Of a stretch of 64,000 bases of DNA, positions 44,677-59,100 are shown piece after piece. Position 1 is the first letter of the stretch. Every line of letters begins with the position of its first letter. The notes beneath the pieces are model-generated. The model was given only the letters and a program-made list of their open reading frames with translations, did not search any database and had not been told where the DNA came from. Both the position numbers and the translations under genes were made by a program. The DNA comes from Brachionus sp. 'Tiscar' (Eukaryota > Rotifera > Eurotatoria > Ploima > Brachionidae). The DNA lies in assembly GCA_006352455.1 (NCBI GenBank), contig VANL01000067.1, positions 1 through 64,000 on the forward strand, in the 5' to 3' direction.

Positions 44677-47203
44677 TTTTTTTTAAATTTTTTGAATAAA
44701 ATAATGCACTGATACTAAAGATCTAGTTTTATTTTTTATCTGTTAACAGTGAATAATTTAAGAATGTTTTAAATATACCTAAGAAATAAAATGAAGTAAG
44801 ATACACAAATTCATAATATTAAAAAGTTAAAAAATGGCTAATAATATCCCAATTTAACATAAAAAATTTTTTTCTTTTTTTTTTTAAATATTTTCTTGTG
44901 TAATAATTGGAAATATTTTTCAAATAATTTTTTTTAGCTTTTTCTCTACTCATTTGACTTAGAGGCTTGATTCAGCAAAAAAATTTAAATTAATAAGCAT
45001 TTTTTTTTTAATTTCAAAATTAAACATTTTTCTATTCGTAAATCATACTGCTTCCCTTGAACAAAAACTGTCAATTTTACTATATAAAAATTTAATCGAT
45101 ATTTTTTGTTTAATTAGCGTTTAACTAATCGAATAATTATTCAAAATTAATTTAAAAAAAAAAGGCTTTTCTAATTTTAATTTGTGTAAAAATAAATTAT
45201 ATAAAATTTCAAAGTCTAATCTTTTAATTTAAAAAATAAAAGTATTTTTAAGCATATTAGGTTTGAAAATCTTATTCAGATTTATTAATCAGTTTTTCTC
45301 TTGAGAAATAATTTACATAACCATTTTATCACTAAAAAAGATCAACATTTTTTATTTTCAATTTAATTTAATGAAAACAATCGAAAACATTTTAGGAATT
45401 TCCTGATAAATCATTAGATTAAATATCGATAAATGTAATGCAATAAACTTGGAATTCAAGTCTTGGTATTATCCTTTCAAGTATGCTTAAAGCTAGTTTA
45501 AAGATTTGGAAATAATTAACCTATTAACCAGTTAACATTTTTTAAAATTTTATTATTCAATTTTTAAAAGCTATATGGAACTTGGCCAAAGACATATTTC
45601 TAATTCAATTATAAATAATTTATAGATAAAAATCAATAATTGATTAATATCTTTTTATTTTCAATGTTTCCTATTCAAATTCCTTGAGCCTTGAAAAATT
45701 TCTTATTTATTACTAAATGGAATTAAAATAAAATATCGAATTTTATATAAATTTTTATTTAAGAAGAATCTCTATGGATTAGAATAACTGATTCATTTTC
45801 ATGAAACAAAATCGCTTTTTTCCTCTAATTTTTCGTGCTATTTGACAGTAATACTGAAATCCCGAAGAATATAATATACATTTTTTAAAAATCGATTTTC
45901 TTCTCAAGGCCGTATAAAAAAAAAATCTGATTCAATCAGAACAAAATAGACTAGATTAAATTCAGTTAAATCATACAGCAATCAACTAAAATTAATATTT
46001 TTTAAAGATCAACAAAGCCAAATTCATTAGATTTTTTTAATCAATTCCGGCTTTTGATTTTTTCAAGTATTTTTTTTCTAAAAGAAATTGATAAAGAAAA
46101 AATTTCGTCTAGGAAGCGGCTTATTTAAAGCATTTTTTCGATTTGGGGTCGCCTTCAGCCATCACTTAAAGACTTTATTTCCAATAACCTAAGTTAATAT
46201 TCAAATTAATCAAGTAGCTTAAGAGACTGTTCAAATTTAATAAAAATAAATTTATATTTAATTAAAAAAAAAAAATTTTTTTTTTTTTTTTGAAGATTAG
46301 TTTATATTCAATTTAAATTTAATTTTAAAACTATGATAATTTTTTTCTTTTTATTTTATTAAAGCTTTATGTAGTTTAAAATTTGAAATTAAATTTATTT
46401 TTTAAAAGTAAACAAGATAATTATGCTAAGTAAATCTGGCAATTTAGCCCAAATTGCATACCCACCTTTAAATTATGCTCAATTATGTTAGTATTTTTGA
46501 GATAGCAAAAGTCTACGATTCTTTGTCTGAGGTTTATGGGTTTAATTGGCACTGTTTCAGTCCGAACTAGAACAGATCGGCTTTTTACAAACAACACCCA
46601 TTTAATGTTAAAAATTATGAAAATTTATTATTTTCATATGCTGTAAGCTTTTTTCCAAACATATCGCTATGCAAACATTTTTTTTCTAAAACTATTGTCT
46701 TTTAATTTTTGTTCAAATTTTCATAATTTATAATCGGTTCGGGACCCTATTGGCAAAGTCGAGCAACAGTTGCATCATAATTTGCGTGCAAACGCTATTT
46801 GAAGCAATCAAAACAATTTTGCTCCAGCCGAAAACACCCTCTTGTTCTCAAAAAAAAAATTGAAAACATAACTCTATCTATTTATGCATTAAATTTTCTA
46901 TCTCGTACCTAAACCCAATTTCGTTAAGTTAGAGTGCAGAAGCATAATTTTTTTACCAGCTTAGCTAAAAATTTTGCTTTTAAATTTTTTTTTAGATAAA
47001 AAAAAAACGCTGTGACTTGATCTTGAATTCAAATTTGTTTTTTTTGTTTTGTGCTAGTTTTATTTTTGAAATTGAAAAAGCATTACAAGAGAATGAGTAA
47101 TCAATAGCTCTGTATAGTCACAATGATTAAATTCAAAGAGCAAACTTTGTTGCCGACTTTTTAAATAGGAAAATTGAAACAAAATATTTGAATAATTTTA
47201 AAA
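44677..47203. other. Intergenic, AT-rich, no gene seen
   Basis: 2.5 kb between the FLVCR pair and the BMAL-like gene. Short frames only. 46100-46160 and 46730-46830 are slightly less AT-rich but show no family. A weak inverted pair (AAATTATGAAAATTT / AAATTTTCATAATTT) lies at 46613 and 46717. Confidence 0.45.
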
Positions 47204-50200
47204 ATGGAAAACGACATTGGAAATTTTAAGCAAAACTTGAATTTGGACGACCCTAGAGTCGACTTGAATAAACTTCTAAGCACCAGTATTCCAAGCGAAC
47301 AGGATGCCATGATTTCTTCAAACTCTCAATTTCAAATTACCAATAACCCTGAGAAAAAGTAAAATATAAATTCTTTTTTTCTCTACTTTACTTAATAAAT
47401 AAATCTAGAATAAGTTTGTTTTTATTTTATCTTTTATTTTAAAATTAATAAGGGCAACGCATAGTGAAATAGAAAAGCGTCGCCGACAAAAAATGAACAA
47501 GCATCTAAATGAGCTGGTGTTTCACCTGCCAATGACAATGACCAAGAACAAAAAACCCGACAAAATAACCATACTTAAAATGGCCGTTCAGCATATGAAA
47601 AATTTAAAGGCCTCTTCGTCGATACTAAGTGATTCGTTTCTGTGCCAAAATTACATAACTCCGTTCGAATTACAGTCCTTGGTTCTAAAAGAAAAAGACG
47701 AATTTCTGCTTGTTATCAAATGTGACTCGAGTAGAATTTTATACGCATCTGAATCCTGCTCAAATTGCATCGGTTTTCAATCCGTGAGTTTTTTTTTTTT
47801 TTTTCTCTTTTTTTACTATATGCCCTAAATTTAAAAGCTTCGGTTGATTGAAAAATTAAGATAAACAATATCAGACTTTTAAAAATAATTCATAATTTAT
47901 TTTTTCAATAAAAGTAGAAATTTTAAAAAATTTCAATTCAAAGTTTATTTAAATTTTTTTATTATTCAAAAAAAAATTTAAACTAGACTGGAAAAAAAGT
48001 CAAAATTTTTGGAGAAAATTTTTTCTCTCCGATTAACTAAAAAATCTAAAATATGAATATTAAAAAAAATTTTTTCCAGACAAATTGTTTCATTTTATGA
48101 TAGATAACTTTTACCCTTTAATATTAGATAATAAATAATTTTATTTTGTTTTTAAATTTATTCTAGAGTGATTTAGTTGACAAGGTGTTCTTTGAAATAG
48201 TTCATCCTTCGGACAGCAAAGCAGTCAAGGACCAGTTGACTTACTATGATCAGAACAATGGTAAGATTGGTTGGCTGACTTATTTTTTAGCTAATAATGT
48301 GTGTCTGATTTAATTAGCAATGGGTGGTTTAAGCACTTTTATGCTTAATAAAAGCAAGACATATACTACCGGAGACCGACGCTCATTTGTTTGCCGAATT
48401 CGAAGCGGAGAGACAAATGAAAAGCGCCAGTCATCTGCTCAGGATCATGTGTACACAAATTTAGAGCCCAAAAAGCCAGGTAAGTACAAATTTTTATTTT
48501 TTATTTTTAAAAAAAAATAAATATTTTAGCGAAATTATTAATTAAAGAGTACAAAACTGTTCAATTTGTGGGATATCTTAGATCCGATTTAAGTTCAAAT
48601 CTGAAATTCGGACCTGATATTAATCGGGAATCCGTAGCTAATTCAGCCAATTCGACAAATTTTGTAGCTCCGATTAGTCCCGCCAAATTGAACGTATTAA
48701 AAAATTATCATTCCATCACTCTGCTAAATGAAACTAACAGCATTGAGGCGCAAAAAAATAATCAATCAAGTGATCCATCTTCGCCCACCCAAAATAATTC
48801 GTCAATCAGTGCTCAAGCAAGCAATGTCAATGTTCTGGAATACTATTTGATTGCTTACGGTCACATGACCACAAAAACTGATGATTTAAATAAATGTAAA
48901 TATGTGTCGAGGCACGACTCGGACGGAAAATTTATTTATATTGAACCCGGGTAAAAAAAATATTAGTTTTAAATATTTATCTCAGTTATTTAACTTTGTA
49001 TTAATTGTTTTTATTAATTTTGAGGCATTTTGTAAAATAATTTTTTTTCTTCAGGTCTAATAAAATACAAAGGTCTTGTTGGCTTTTAAAAAAAAAAGGC
49101 TTAGTTATATAAATAAGTATTTATTTCAATTGTATAAAATTAAGTTTTATTAGCACTTGATTACACTCAATGAACTTTTGTGAGAGTCGAAAAAAATTTT
49201 TGGTTTTATTTTTAAAGCTTTATTGAGAAAAGATTATTTAACAAAAAAAATCAATAAACAGAATATTAATTTCCTTTACTAAAGTGTATTCAATTAATTC
49301 AATTAGATATATTTTATTTATCATAATCAAATATATGCAAGTATTTTGTCTGGCTATTAAATAAATTAATTTTCTAAATTTATTTTATAAAAAGAAAAAT
49401 ATCATCTTTAATTTTTAAGAATAAGATTACATTTAGCATCTTTATCCAAAAAAGCCTATTTGAAATTTAATAGAAATTGAATAATCTAATTTTAATGTTT
49501 TAAACATTTTTATTGAAAATAAAAATCTTATTTATAATAAAATATGATTCAAATAATTTTCAATATTTTCTAAACTAATTTTAATAAAATATTGATGAAT
49601 ATATTATTCAAATTAAATATTGATAATATTAAATAAAAAAAAAATTTGAAAGCTTATAAATTATCAAGGTAAATGAGTTAACATGAAAAATAAAGTCAAA
49701 TATCTAAATTGTTTACCTTTTTAATATTTAAATAAAATTTAATGAAAAAATTTTAATGAATTTTTTTTTCTTGAAAAGGGCTCATGGGTTAATTGGCTAC
49801 TTGCCACATCAGTTAATGTCCGAGTCTCTATTTAACCATGTACATACCGATGATGTAAATTTGTTAAAAAAAGCATTTCAAGAAATTACCGTCAATAATA
49901 CAAAAAACAAAATTCGAACTCATGAATACAGATTTCGACTGGAGAACAATTCGTTTATCACAATACAAAGTGTGCTATATGCATTGCAGAATCCGTTCAG
50001 TGGTCAACTAGAATACATTGTTGCTCAAAACACTTTATGCTCTACTCCGGTTAGTTATTTTCAAAAAAATCCTCTAATTAAAAACAATCAGCAATTGTAT
50101 CAAAAAAAACCACCTTTTATGAATCACAACAGCATCCCAAACCAACTAATCAACTCTCAGACCATTTCAATGCCAATGACGCCCTCGCCCGAAGAATCAA

Positions 50201-50688
50201 TGTTCAGCAACGAGTCCAATTACAATTCCGAAAAGCTCATTGATCCAAATTCAATCATCGGCTTAAACGAGTATCCGAACACGAGCAAAAATTTGGTGAA
50301 TTACCCGATGCAATCGGTAAACATGGGCCAAAAAAATATCAACATGCCAAATTACAGCTCTAATCGGAACATTCAACAGTTTGGCCCTTCGCAGCCTAGA
50401 ACCATGTACCAAAACCAAATACATACTCAAAAGTCTCAAGCTAACTATCCAATTTATAATCGGCCTGGTCCTGAATCCAAAATCAATCTTTACCAAATGG
50501 TTAACTCTAATTCATTTACAAGCAATTTTATTAACTCAGAGCCTGATTATGAGCTAAACAATCAGTTATTTAATCAACATCAAAAACATTTGCCTAATCC
50601 GAATCAATCAAATGAGGACACGAACAATTGGATGATGCAGCTATTTGAAAATGACTCAAGTTCAAATCAAGAGTCTAAAAATTTTTAA
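47204..50688 (+). CDS. ARNTL: bHLH-PAS transcription factor, BMAL/cycle type
   Basis: Six exons (47204-47358, 47453-47783, 48167-48260, 48318-48479, 48530-48950, 49779-50688) join to 690 residues. The bHLH basic region is HSEIEKRRRQKMNKHLNEL, with PDKITILKMAVQHMKNLK as helix 2; AVQHMK is the BMAL form (ARNT has AVSHMK). PAS-A follows (DEFLLVIKCDSSRILYASES; FFEIVHPSDSKAVKDQL; GDRRSFVCRIR), then PAS-B (EYYLIAYGHM; KYVSRHDSDGKFIYIEPG; SLFNHVHTDDVNLLKKAF; SFITIQS; QLEYIVAQNT). BMAL pairs with CLOCK on E-boxes to drive circadian transcription. The C-terminal third is Asn/Gln/Ser-rich and lacks the conserved BMAL end. An Asn/Ser-rich insert separates PAS-A and PAS-B. Assignment to BMAL rather than ARNT is likely, not certain. 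Confidence 0.85.
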
Positions 50689-53218
50689 AAAATTATATTT
50701 ATTTGCAAAATTTTCTAGTCGTTGTTCTTTATGATTTATTTTTATCTAGGCCTTGGTGTTTTAAATGGAAAAAAAAATATTGACTTTTCATTCCAAAAAT
50801 ATTTTTTTTAAATTACAATTATCAGTTGTAAGCTACGAATTTAAAATTTGTCAATTAGAGGTTTTGTCTTAAATAGGACTGTGTTGGTTGCATGTATTTT
50901 TCTTTGTTTAAATTTATACTCTTAATCTTAAAAACTAGATTATTGTATATTTTTTTTTCGAATTTATTTTTACTTTTCGTTCTGCTCAATTGAGTTACCT
51001 TACATTGTTATTTCTTTTCTTTTCTTTTTTTTTTTAATAATCAAATCGAAAAAGTTTTTAATAATTTTTTATTCTTTTATCTTTTTTTCTATTACTAAAG
51101 GTCATAAGTCAAAATATATACAATATACAAAAATACAAACATATACAATTTTTTGTTTTAATTTACTTTGATTAATAAATTTCTAGAACTAAAATTATGA
51201 AATAAATGCTTAAGCTCAAAATTTTCATTATTTACATGCACTCGGTTTTTTAATCTAAAAAATTTATTATTCAACAATGAAAAAAATTTAATCAATTATT
51301 AATATTTTAGTCATATTTAATAAATCATTTGAAAAAAACTTTATTAATTAAAACAATGTATTATATTACTCAATTTAATGTTAATATAACTACTATTTTA
51401 TTAAAATTTTTCACCTTTTTATTTATAATTTGAGATACAAACATTGAGATTATTTTAATAATAAAATACTTGATGTTTTTTTTGGGATATTTAAATGCAT
51501 AGACCCCTTTTCTTTTAGTAATTAAATTAAATTACTATAGAGTACAAAAAGTACTAAAAGAAAAATAGCTTTCTAATATTGGAATCTCATGTATAATTTC
51601 AAATATGCAGACTGAAGAAAAGGTTTTTTTACCGCTCAAGTAAGCCAAAGGATGTAAATCTCCTAAATTATATTCTAGTAAAAAAATAATTCAAACAATG
51701 TAAAAAGTTAATTTTATTTGGAATTTTAAAAAGTCTTAAGTTAGTTGATAAAAAAATTAAAAAAGTACAAATTTTAAATCAAGACCTTTTGATTTCGAAA
51801 AAAAAAACAGCTCATGGATAGACAATCAGATTTAAATATTAAATAGCTATTTTCCTTTCTGTCTTTTTGAACTTTATGGTTTATTTAAATTGTAGATCCC
51901 CTTACATTTTATTTAACAAAAAAAATGGTAATTCACACTAAATTTTTAAATAATAATTCATTTTTTAAAACTTAAATTTTAAAAATTCCAAAAATTCAAA
52001 TTTGCTTCAAAATTAATAATCAAATAAATAAAAACTAACCAATTTTTCCTTTTTTTTTTTTTTATTTTTATAAAATAAAATTCTAATGTTAAAAAACGGA
52101 TAAAGAATAAAATATTTATAGTAACAATTGAAATATATGATCAAATTTTACAAATTTATATTTTAAATTATTTAATAATTTTTGTGAATATTTTTTTTTG
52201 TTTAGAAAGCTATTAATTGTTAACTGAAACTACTAAAAATATTATTTATATTTTTAATAAAAAGTGGACCATCAGTTTTTTATTTATAAAGGTCATTTAA
52301 TTATTTATTAGGACTAATTACTAATGGTTTTAGAAACGATGACTAAAAGTAAATTAAGCAAATTAAAAACATATTTATAATTATTTATCATAGAGAAGAG
52401 TTAAATTTTAAACTCAAAATTTTATCATTTTGATTTATCTTTATGCTTTCTGCTCCGTCACGAGATTATTTCTAGTTTAAGAAAATTGAAAAATACATCT
52501 TTTAATCGATTTAATAAAGATCAGAAATAAACTTTTTGTTATACAAAATTTGTACATACCTTGGATTTGAATTTAATAAAAAAAATTTATTTTTAATAAA
52601 CTGAATATTAATGCAGTATGTGGTTCTAAAATAAATTGAAGAATTAATTAATAATAAATATGTTTATTTGATATTTACACGATGGTTTGATGATAAATTG
52701 ATTTTTCGTACTTTGAATGCTATTCAAAAATCAAGTTCACTTTGAATCGATTATTGAGGGCACGTCGAATACTTCATCTTAAAAAAGGTAGATAAAAATT
52801 TGGGTGGGTATTTTAAATTTAAAAAAAATTAATTTGCTATGTTAATTTTATAATTTAAAAAAAAAAATTGCTTAAAAATTTTATTAAACTGGAAATTTAA
52901 AAACTTAAATGAAACCTTTAATTAAAAAAAAACTCATAGACAAGGCTAGAAAAATAATTTATTTTTATTTAATAATACATGATTGACAAAATTATAGACT
53001 AAATTTGCTACGCTTTTTTTCCATGATTAGAAATAGCATATAACAGATATGTGAAAGAAGAAATTTATTTAAAAAGTTGAGCGTCTCGTGAATTTACAAG
53101 TATTTAAAAGTTTCTAGAATAAAAGACTATTTTAGAAACAATCTATCAATCTGCAACGATGCATTTATTTTAGAAATTTTTTTTATTTTTTAATTTAAAA
53201 AAAAATTTTTTAAATATC
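50689..53218. other. Intergenic, AT-rich, no gene seen
   Basis: 3' flank of the BMAL-like gene and upstream region of the PRMT gene. A short inverted pair TTTTCTTTTAGTA / TACTAAAAGAAAAA lies at about 51508-51567. No coding stretch is supported. Confidence 0.45.
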
Positions 53219-54477
53219 ATGACCACATTTGATGAAAAACCTGGCTCTTATTTCGACAGCTATGATAACATATCTGTTCACAATTTGATGCTGAGAGACA
53301 AACCTCGAGTTGAAAAGTATAGAGAGGCCATTCTAAAAAGTAGCAATTTGTTTAAAGATAAAGTAATAAGAAAAAAATGAGATTTAATTTTCAAATATTA
53401 AATTATTCAAAAAGATAGTTTTGGACGTTGGTTCGGGAACTGGTATTTTGTCGATTTTTTCTGTTCAGGCTGGAGCAAAGCATGTTTATGCAGTTGAGGC
53501 ATGTCATGGAATAGCTGAATTGTCTAAATCAATTATTAAAGATAATGGCATGCAAGACAAAATTACAGTCTTGAACCAAGAAATTGAAAAACTAAATCTT
53601 CCTGTTCAACAAGTCGACATTATAGTTTCTGAATGGATGGGTTTTTATCTTGTGCATGAAAGTATGCTTAAGTATGCTTTAATATGCAAAAAAAAAAGCT
53701 TAAATTTAAATTTTAAATTTTAGTTCAGTTTTGTTTGCCAGAGATAAATGGTTAAAAAAAGACACTGGTCTTATGTATCCATCACTGGCTTACTTATATG
53801 TATGTCCTGTTGAAATGACCCAATACTTGAATGATAACTTGTCCTATTGGACTTGTTTTTATAACACTAACTATCAGTCGATGAGCAAGGTGTATAGAGA
53901 AGTCTTACTTTCCAGGCCCATCGTCGAAATTATAAAAAATGACCAAATGATAGACGAAGAACAAATCCTCGCATCGTTGGATCTTAAAAATGTCAATATA
54001 AAAGATCTAGAAAGTATACAAGAGTATAATATGGAGTTTTGTGCAAAAAAAGAGTGTTCTTTGCATGGCTTTGCCTTTTGGTTTGATGTAGTATTCGACA
54101 CAGACGAAGAAACAGTTACATTACATACAGGTCCTGGCAATGAGTCTACACATTGGAAGCAAACAATCGCTCTTCTCCCTGAAGCTATACATTCGTTTGC
54201 TGAAAATAATAATAAAAATGAGAACGAGCTAGTTCTCAAGGAAAATGACATATTTAAATCATTTTTTATCTTGAATCAGAGTGATGATAATCCAAGAAAT
54301 TATGAAATTGACGTTGGTGTTGATTTAGGAAAAAGTAAAAATATTGTTGATGATGATACGAGTGAAGAAGATGGTGATTATGATGATGATGAACATCCAG
54401 TTCCCTGTGATTGTCAAAATATTAAATGTGTTTTAATTAAAGCTACTTTAGAAAAATATGAAAATGAAAAAAAATAA
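53219..54477 (+). CDS. PRMT6: Type I protein arginine methyltransferase, PRMT6-like
   Basis: Three exons (53219-53362, 53415-53671, 53724-54477) give 384 residues; human PRMT6 has 375. Motifs in order: SYFDSYDNISVHNLMLRD near the start, motif I VLDVGSGTGILSIF, post-I VYAVEA, the double-E loop SEWMGFYLVHESML with both catalytic glutamates, SVLFARDKWLKKDTGLMYPS, and the THW loop STHWKQT. HESML instead of FESML and the DNPR block near the C-terminus favour PRMT6 over PRMT1. It should make asymmetric dimethylarginine on histones (H3R2 in PRMT6) and other proteins. An Asp/Glu-rich stretch (about residues 352-366) near the end is not typical. PRMT2 was considered; no SH3 domain is present. Confidence 0.85.
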
Positions 54478-56104
54478 AAAATTATCTTTGTTTAAATTTT
54501 TTTTTTAAATTTTTATGTGTTAATTTTAATTTAAAATCTTAAAATTTATATTTTATTTATTTTAATTATGTTTCTTGAAATAAAAAAGAAAAATTACTAA
54601 GTAATACTAGGCTAACGTCATTGATAATTAAAATAAATTAATTTTAAAGTTTAAAAAATTAGGTTATTGTTTTAAAGGGAAAAAATTCATAAATAGCCTT
54701 AAATTTTAAATTCAAAGCAAAGGGATTCTTATTCTTCTTCCCAATAGAAAACCATGTTAATTTTGTAAACAAGAAAGTTAGATAAGTCTTATTAAAACTA
54801 AAATAATTTCACAGTCTTTGGTATATTTAAAAAAATAATTTTTGTTTAATGAAAAATCAATCAGTTTCTTTTAAAAAAAAAGTTTGATCCAAAATCTTTA
54901 ATATTCTAAATTTACACTTTAAAATTTGCATTAAAATTTCTATTGATTTAAAGAACCTTGGTAATTCTTAAATTATTGATTTTTAAAGTTTTAACTTTGA
55001 ATTTTTTTTATTTTAATTAAATTTTTTCAAGTTATATTTTTTCTTTGTTTGAATAAAATTAATATTTTAATGGCCCCAAAGAAAAACATAGATTTTGTAC
55101 TTTATTATTTATTTGTTTATCTGTACCGAGTTAGAGCTATTTTAGGTTTCAATATAAATATATAATTTAATTAGAAAAAATAAGTTTAAACTGAGAATTA
55201 CAGGCTAAATATGTTAGAATATTTGACTGTTCAAAGATAACTGTGTATATTTTTTACTGTATTTATTTAGAAAGCTTAAATTTGAGCCAACCAAAGTAAT
55301 GAGAATTCAGCGACCTATTCGAAAGATGCTAGTCTTAGGAAAAAGTGTCAAAACAATAATGGCCCCTCTATTTAGTTTGAAATAAAATATAAATAAACAA
55401 TAAAAATCTTATGCTATTTAAAAAAAATTAGGAAAAGGAATAAAATTTGAATTAAAACAATGCATTGTTCAACAAAAGAAATCCGAAAAATTAATGAAAA
55501 ATTTTTTTTTTTAAGGTTTTTAAAAACTTAACAATAGAGCAGAATTTGCATAATGTTCTGAAGATTCTTACTTTTTACCTTAATTTCTCGTTAAATTATT
55601 TTTCAACTTGTTTTTTAAAATTTCCTATCCTTAGATCAAGTTTGGTAAGAGTTTGAAATCACGATGAATTTTTTGATTAAATTGAAAGCTACTTATAAAC
55701 CTCCCTAAACCTTCTTAGAAAATATTTTTTTCCCCAATTTTCCTAATAAAATCAAATTTCAAGATACCTCAGCTATCATTCGACGAAAGGAAAAAACAAT
55801 TCTAAGATATCTAAATGAGATAAAGAAAAAGCAAATAAAATTTTCAATAAATTCAGCTTGTTTACAACCGATCATTGTATCTCAAATTATTGTTAAAAGA
55901 AAATAAATCAAAGGTTTGTTCTCAAAACTAGATTCAATTTTCAAAAAATTTGTTTGCTTAGAAATTCATAGTTCAATTAATTTTTAAATCATAACTAGTT
56001 TAGTCATAAGCAAAAAAAAAATTTATTTTTTATTTTTATTAAAAAGTAGATTCTGATTAAAATTTGTTTTTATTGTAAATTAATAAAATTAAAATTAATA
56101 ATGA
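54478..56104. other. Intergenic between convergent PRMT6 and XPG genes
   Basis: AT-rich, holds one dispersed repeat (55103-55380). No gene is supported. Confidence 0.45.
55103..55380. repeat. Dispersed repeat, copy 2 (related to 31050-31570)
   Basis: TTTATTTGTTTATCTGTACCGAGTTAGAGCT and, ~190 bp on, TTCAGCGACCTATTCGAAAGATG match blocks at 31070 and 31508 in the same order and strand. No coding sequence is seen. Confidence 0.4.
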
Positions 56105-59100
56105 TTACTTTTTTTTAGTATTAGAACGCTTATTAGAATGTTTAATTTGTTTTTTAGCTTTTGTGTTTAAATTTGATTCACTCGATTTCCGTTTATTCGA
56201 CGATAAATCCTCATCATCAATAACAATTGTATCGCTTGTAAGAGAATTACTGCTATTTTGAGACTGGCTCTGTTCTTCATCTTCAGAAAGATTTAGCTCT
56301 TTTGATTGATGACCAATGTCACTCTTGCTTTTATACAATGTGATGGCTTTTCTCATTCTTTTACTTTGTTTTGATAGCGATGACTTACGTTCGTATACGA
56401 AAAAATTTTCAATTGTTTTTTGAATAGTTGTTTCATTAAGTCTCCTGATTATTGGAAGTAAATCATCATCGATTTTTTTTACGGACCAGTTCATTTTTTT
56501 AATTAAAAATTTTCTGATTGAATCCAAATCCGGCATTGACCAGCTGAATTCTTCTGTGCTTTTGTCAATATCTGGATATATGTAAGCATTGTAAACCACC
56601 TCTGACGGAAAGCCCTCGGACAAATTTAATTTAAGAAAAGCTTGACGAATTTTGTTGCTAAGTTTTAAGCCGGATTTTTTTGCATTTTGGTGCCATTCTC
56701 TTAAAATAATTTTCTCATTAAAAAAATTTTTCTATATTGCTTTAAAATAGATAAAAAGATTTAAATAAAAAAAAATATTTACTTGAATTTTTTCAATTTT
56801 TCCAGTCCATTACCTTCAAACTCGTTTAAAATTTCGACAGCCTTAACAATACCAACATTTTCAACACCTTCAGTGTAATCACTTCCAACTAGCAAAGCCA
56901 CATCAATTAGAGCTTCACGATCAAGACCTCAATTGAAAGATTAAAACTCATTTATTTATTTTTTATTATTTTTGTACCTATTTGGGATTTAATTACAGAG
57001 TCTGAGTAAAAATCAATAAATTGATCTGTTCCAAAGAAATTCTTGTAAACCTTTCTTGCTCCAAATAGCCAGACATCTGAGTCCTCAGTTATTGAGCCAT
57101 CTGTTTGATTAGAATAATCAAGCTAATATAAACAAAAGAATAAAAAATTTAAAATATTTTGCAAAATTTACAAATGCACATTGGGCTTCTGCTTCACCCG
57201 GACTCTGTACATATGGCAAGCCAAAAAGTTGAAGTAAAAGCTTTTTTTTGTTTAATTTTTAAAATTTAAATTTTTTTTTAATATTTAAAAAAAACTTTAG
57301 CATCATCAATTATATGTCGTTCAACTGCACCAGACAATCGATCATTTAATTCTTTTTCTTTAATCAATCTATTTGTTTCATTAATTAAATTTGAATTTAG
57401 AGTTTCAATTTTTTCTGAATCACGATCAATTACAGTTTCTAAGTTTTCTTGAATTTCGCTCAAAATTTCCACTGGTAAATCAGATTGATATTTTTTTTGT
57501 TCTTCGGAATCACTCTGAGATTCTAATGCTGCTTTGCTAAAATCAATCATTTCTTTAATCAATTCAACCTCATTATTTTTAACTTCAATAAATTCTGGAC
57601 CAAAAAAATTATTTTTTTTTATTTAATTACAAAAATTTCATATACCATCTTCCTCATCTGTTTCATCAGCAACATCATTTGTTTCAACCAATTGCTTATT
57701 TAGAATATGATGATCATTTTTATCAACTATTACTTGGATTGTTTTATTTTTTTCTGAGTCATGACCAGCTATTCGAGATTCTAAGTTTTTTTGAATATCG
57801 CTCAAAATTTCTTCTGGTAAATCTGGTTGAAAATTTTGATCTTTTTTTTCATCAATTTTTTTTGAAATTATCAAATTGTTTTGTTGTTGTTTGTCAACTT
57901 TTTGTGTAAAATTTTCTTCTATTATTTCGTCGTGCTTTTTGTCTCGAACAAGATCATTTTGATGAGTATCTTTTATTGAGTCGTCATTTTCGATTTGAAT
58001 GTATTTTTCTTCAAGTTTAAAACTATCATTTTGATCATTTGTTTCATTTTCCGAATTAGAAACCAGTTCAATTTTATTATTAATATTAAATTGAATTCTA
58101 CATGTTGGTTCAGTTACACTACTAGTTGTTTCCTCTTCATCGACAAAGTCATCTATTCTTTTAGCATGCATTTCATCAAGAATATTTTTAGCTGTAAATT
58201 TATTGATGAATTTTTTAGTAAATAGAATAACTTCACTATCTGCTTCTGATGCTACTTTTTGATGATACAAATCATCATAATCAGTTCCGGCCGAATATTG
58301 AGACTTGATATTTGCTTTTAGCTCATTAATCTTGTTTGATACACTGCTTTTTTTTAGCAATAAACTCATTTGATAATTGGAAAAGTCATCTGAATTCTTT
58401 CAAATTATTTTGAAAAAGAGAAAACCAAAAAATTTCATAAAACCTGTGGAAGTTCATTAAAATTTGAGGTTTTTTTTTCTCTCAGTCTTTGTTTTTGCTC
58501 AAGAAGAATATCAAATTTTACGTCATCAGGTAAACTTTCGAACACATTTGGATCCATGTCTTCCAAATCAATATGTTCATAGCAACCGTCATCTGTTTCT
58601 GCTTCTTTTTTTTCCTCTTCAAATCGGTCCTCAATTTGAAGTCTACTTAAAAATCAAAATGAAATTTTTTCTTTCTAAAATACTAATTTATTAACCTAGG
58701 GTTATCTTTTAGTATGAACAGATCATCAATGTCAGAAGTTTCATTCTGAGTCGACTTGGATGTTCTAGGTAGTGCATTTTCAAGTTCAACACCTGTTACA
58801 TTTTTCAAGATATGAGTTTCGAGAATTTTTTTTTGAATTTGATCTTGAATGCTTTTAGCCTTTTCAGCTGCAGCATTACGGCGACGCTGTCTTTCTCTAA
58901 GCACTCGCTGTTTAAGCTTTGGTACATTTGGACCATCAAAAACAAAAATTGGCTTTATTTTAAAATAAAGAAGCTTGCAAATGCGATTATACAACACTTG
59001 AATGTGGCCATTGGCCGAGCCTCGAACTCCTTTATTTGCTTGGTGCAGCCAAATGCTAATGTTTAAATATAGAGTTAGGGATATGAGAATTTCAAAAGTT

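Noticed and set aside
53219..54477. PRMT1 or PRMT2 identity
   Set aside because: No SH3 domain is present (against PRMT2), and HESML in the double-E loop plus the late DNPR block fit PRMT6 better than PRMT1; family level is certain, subfamily likely.
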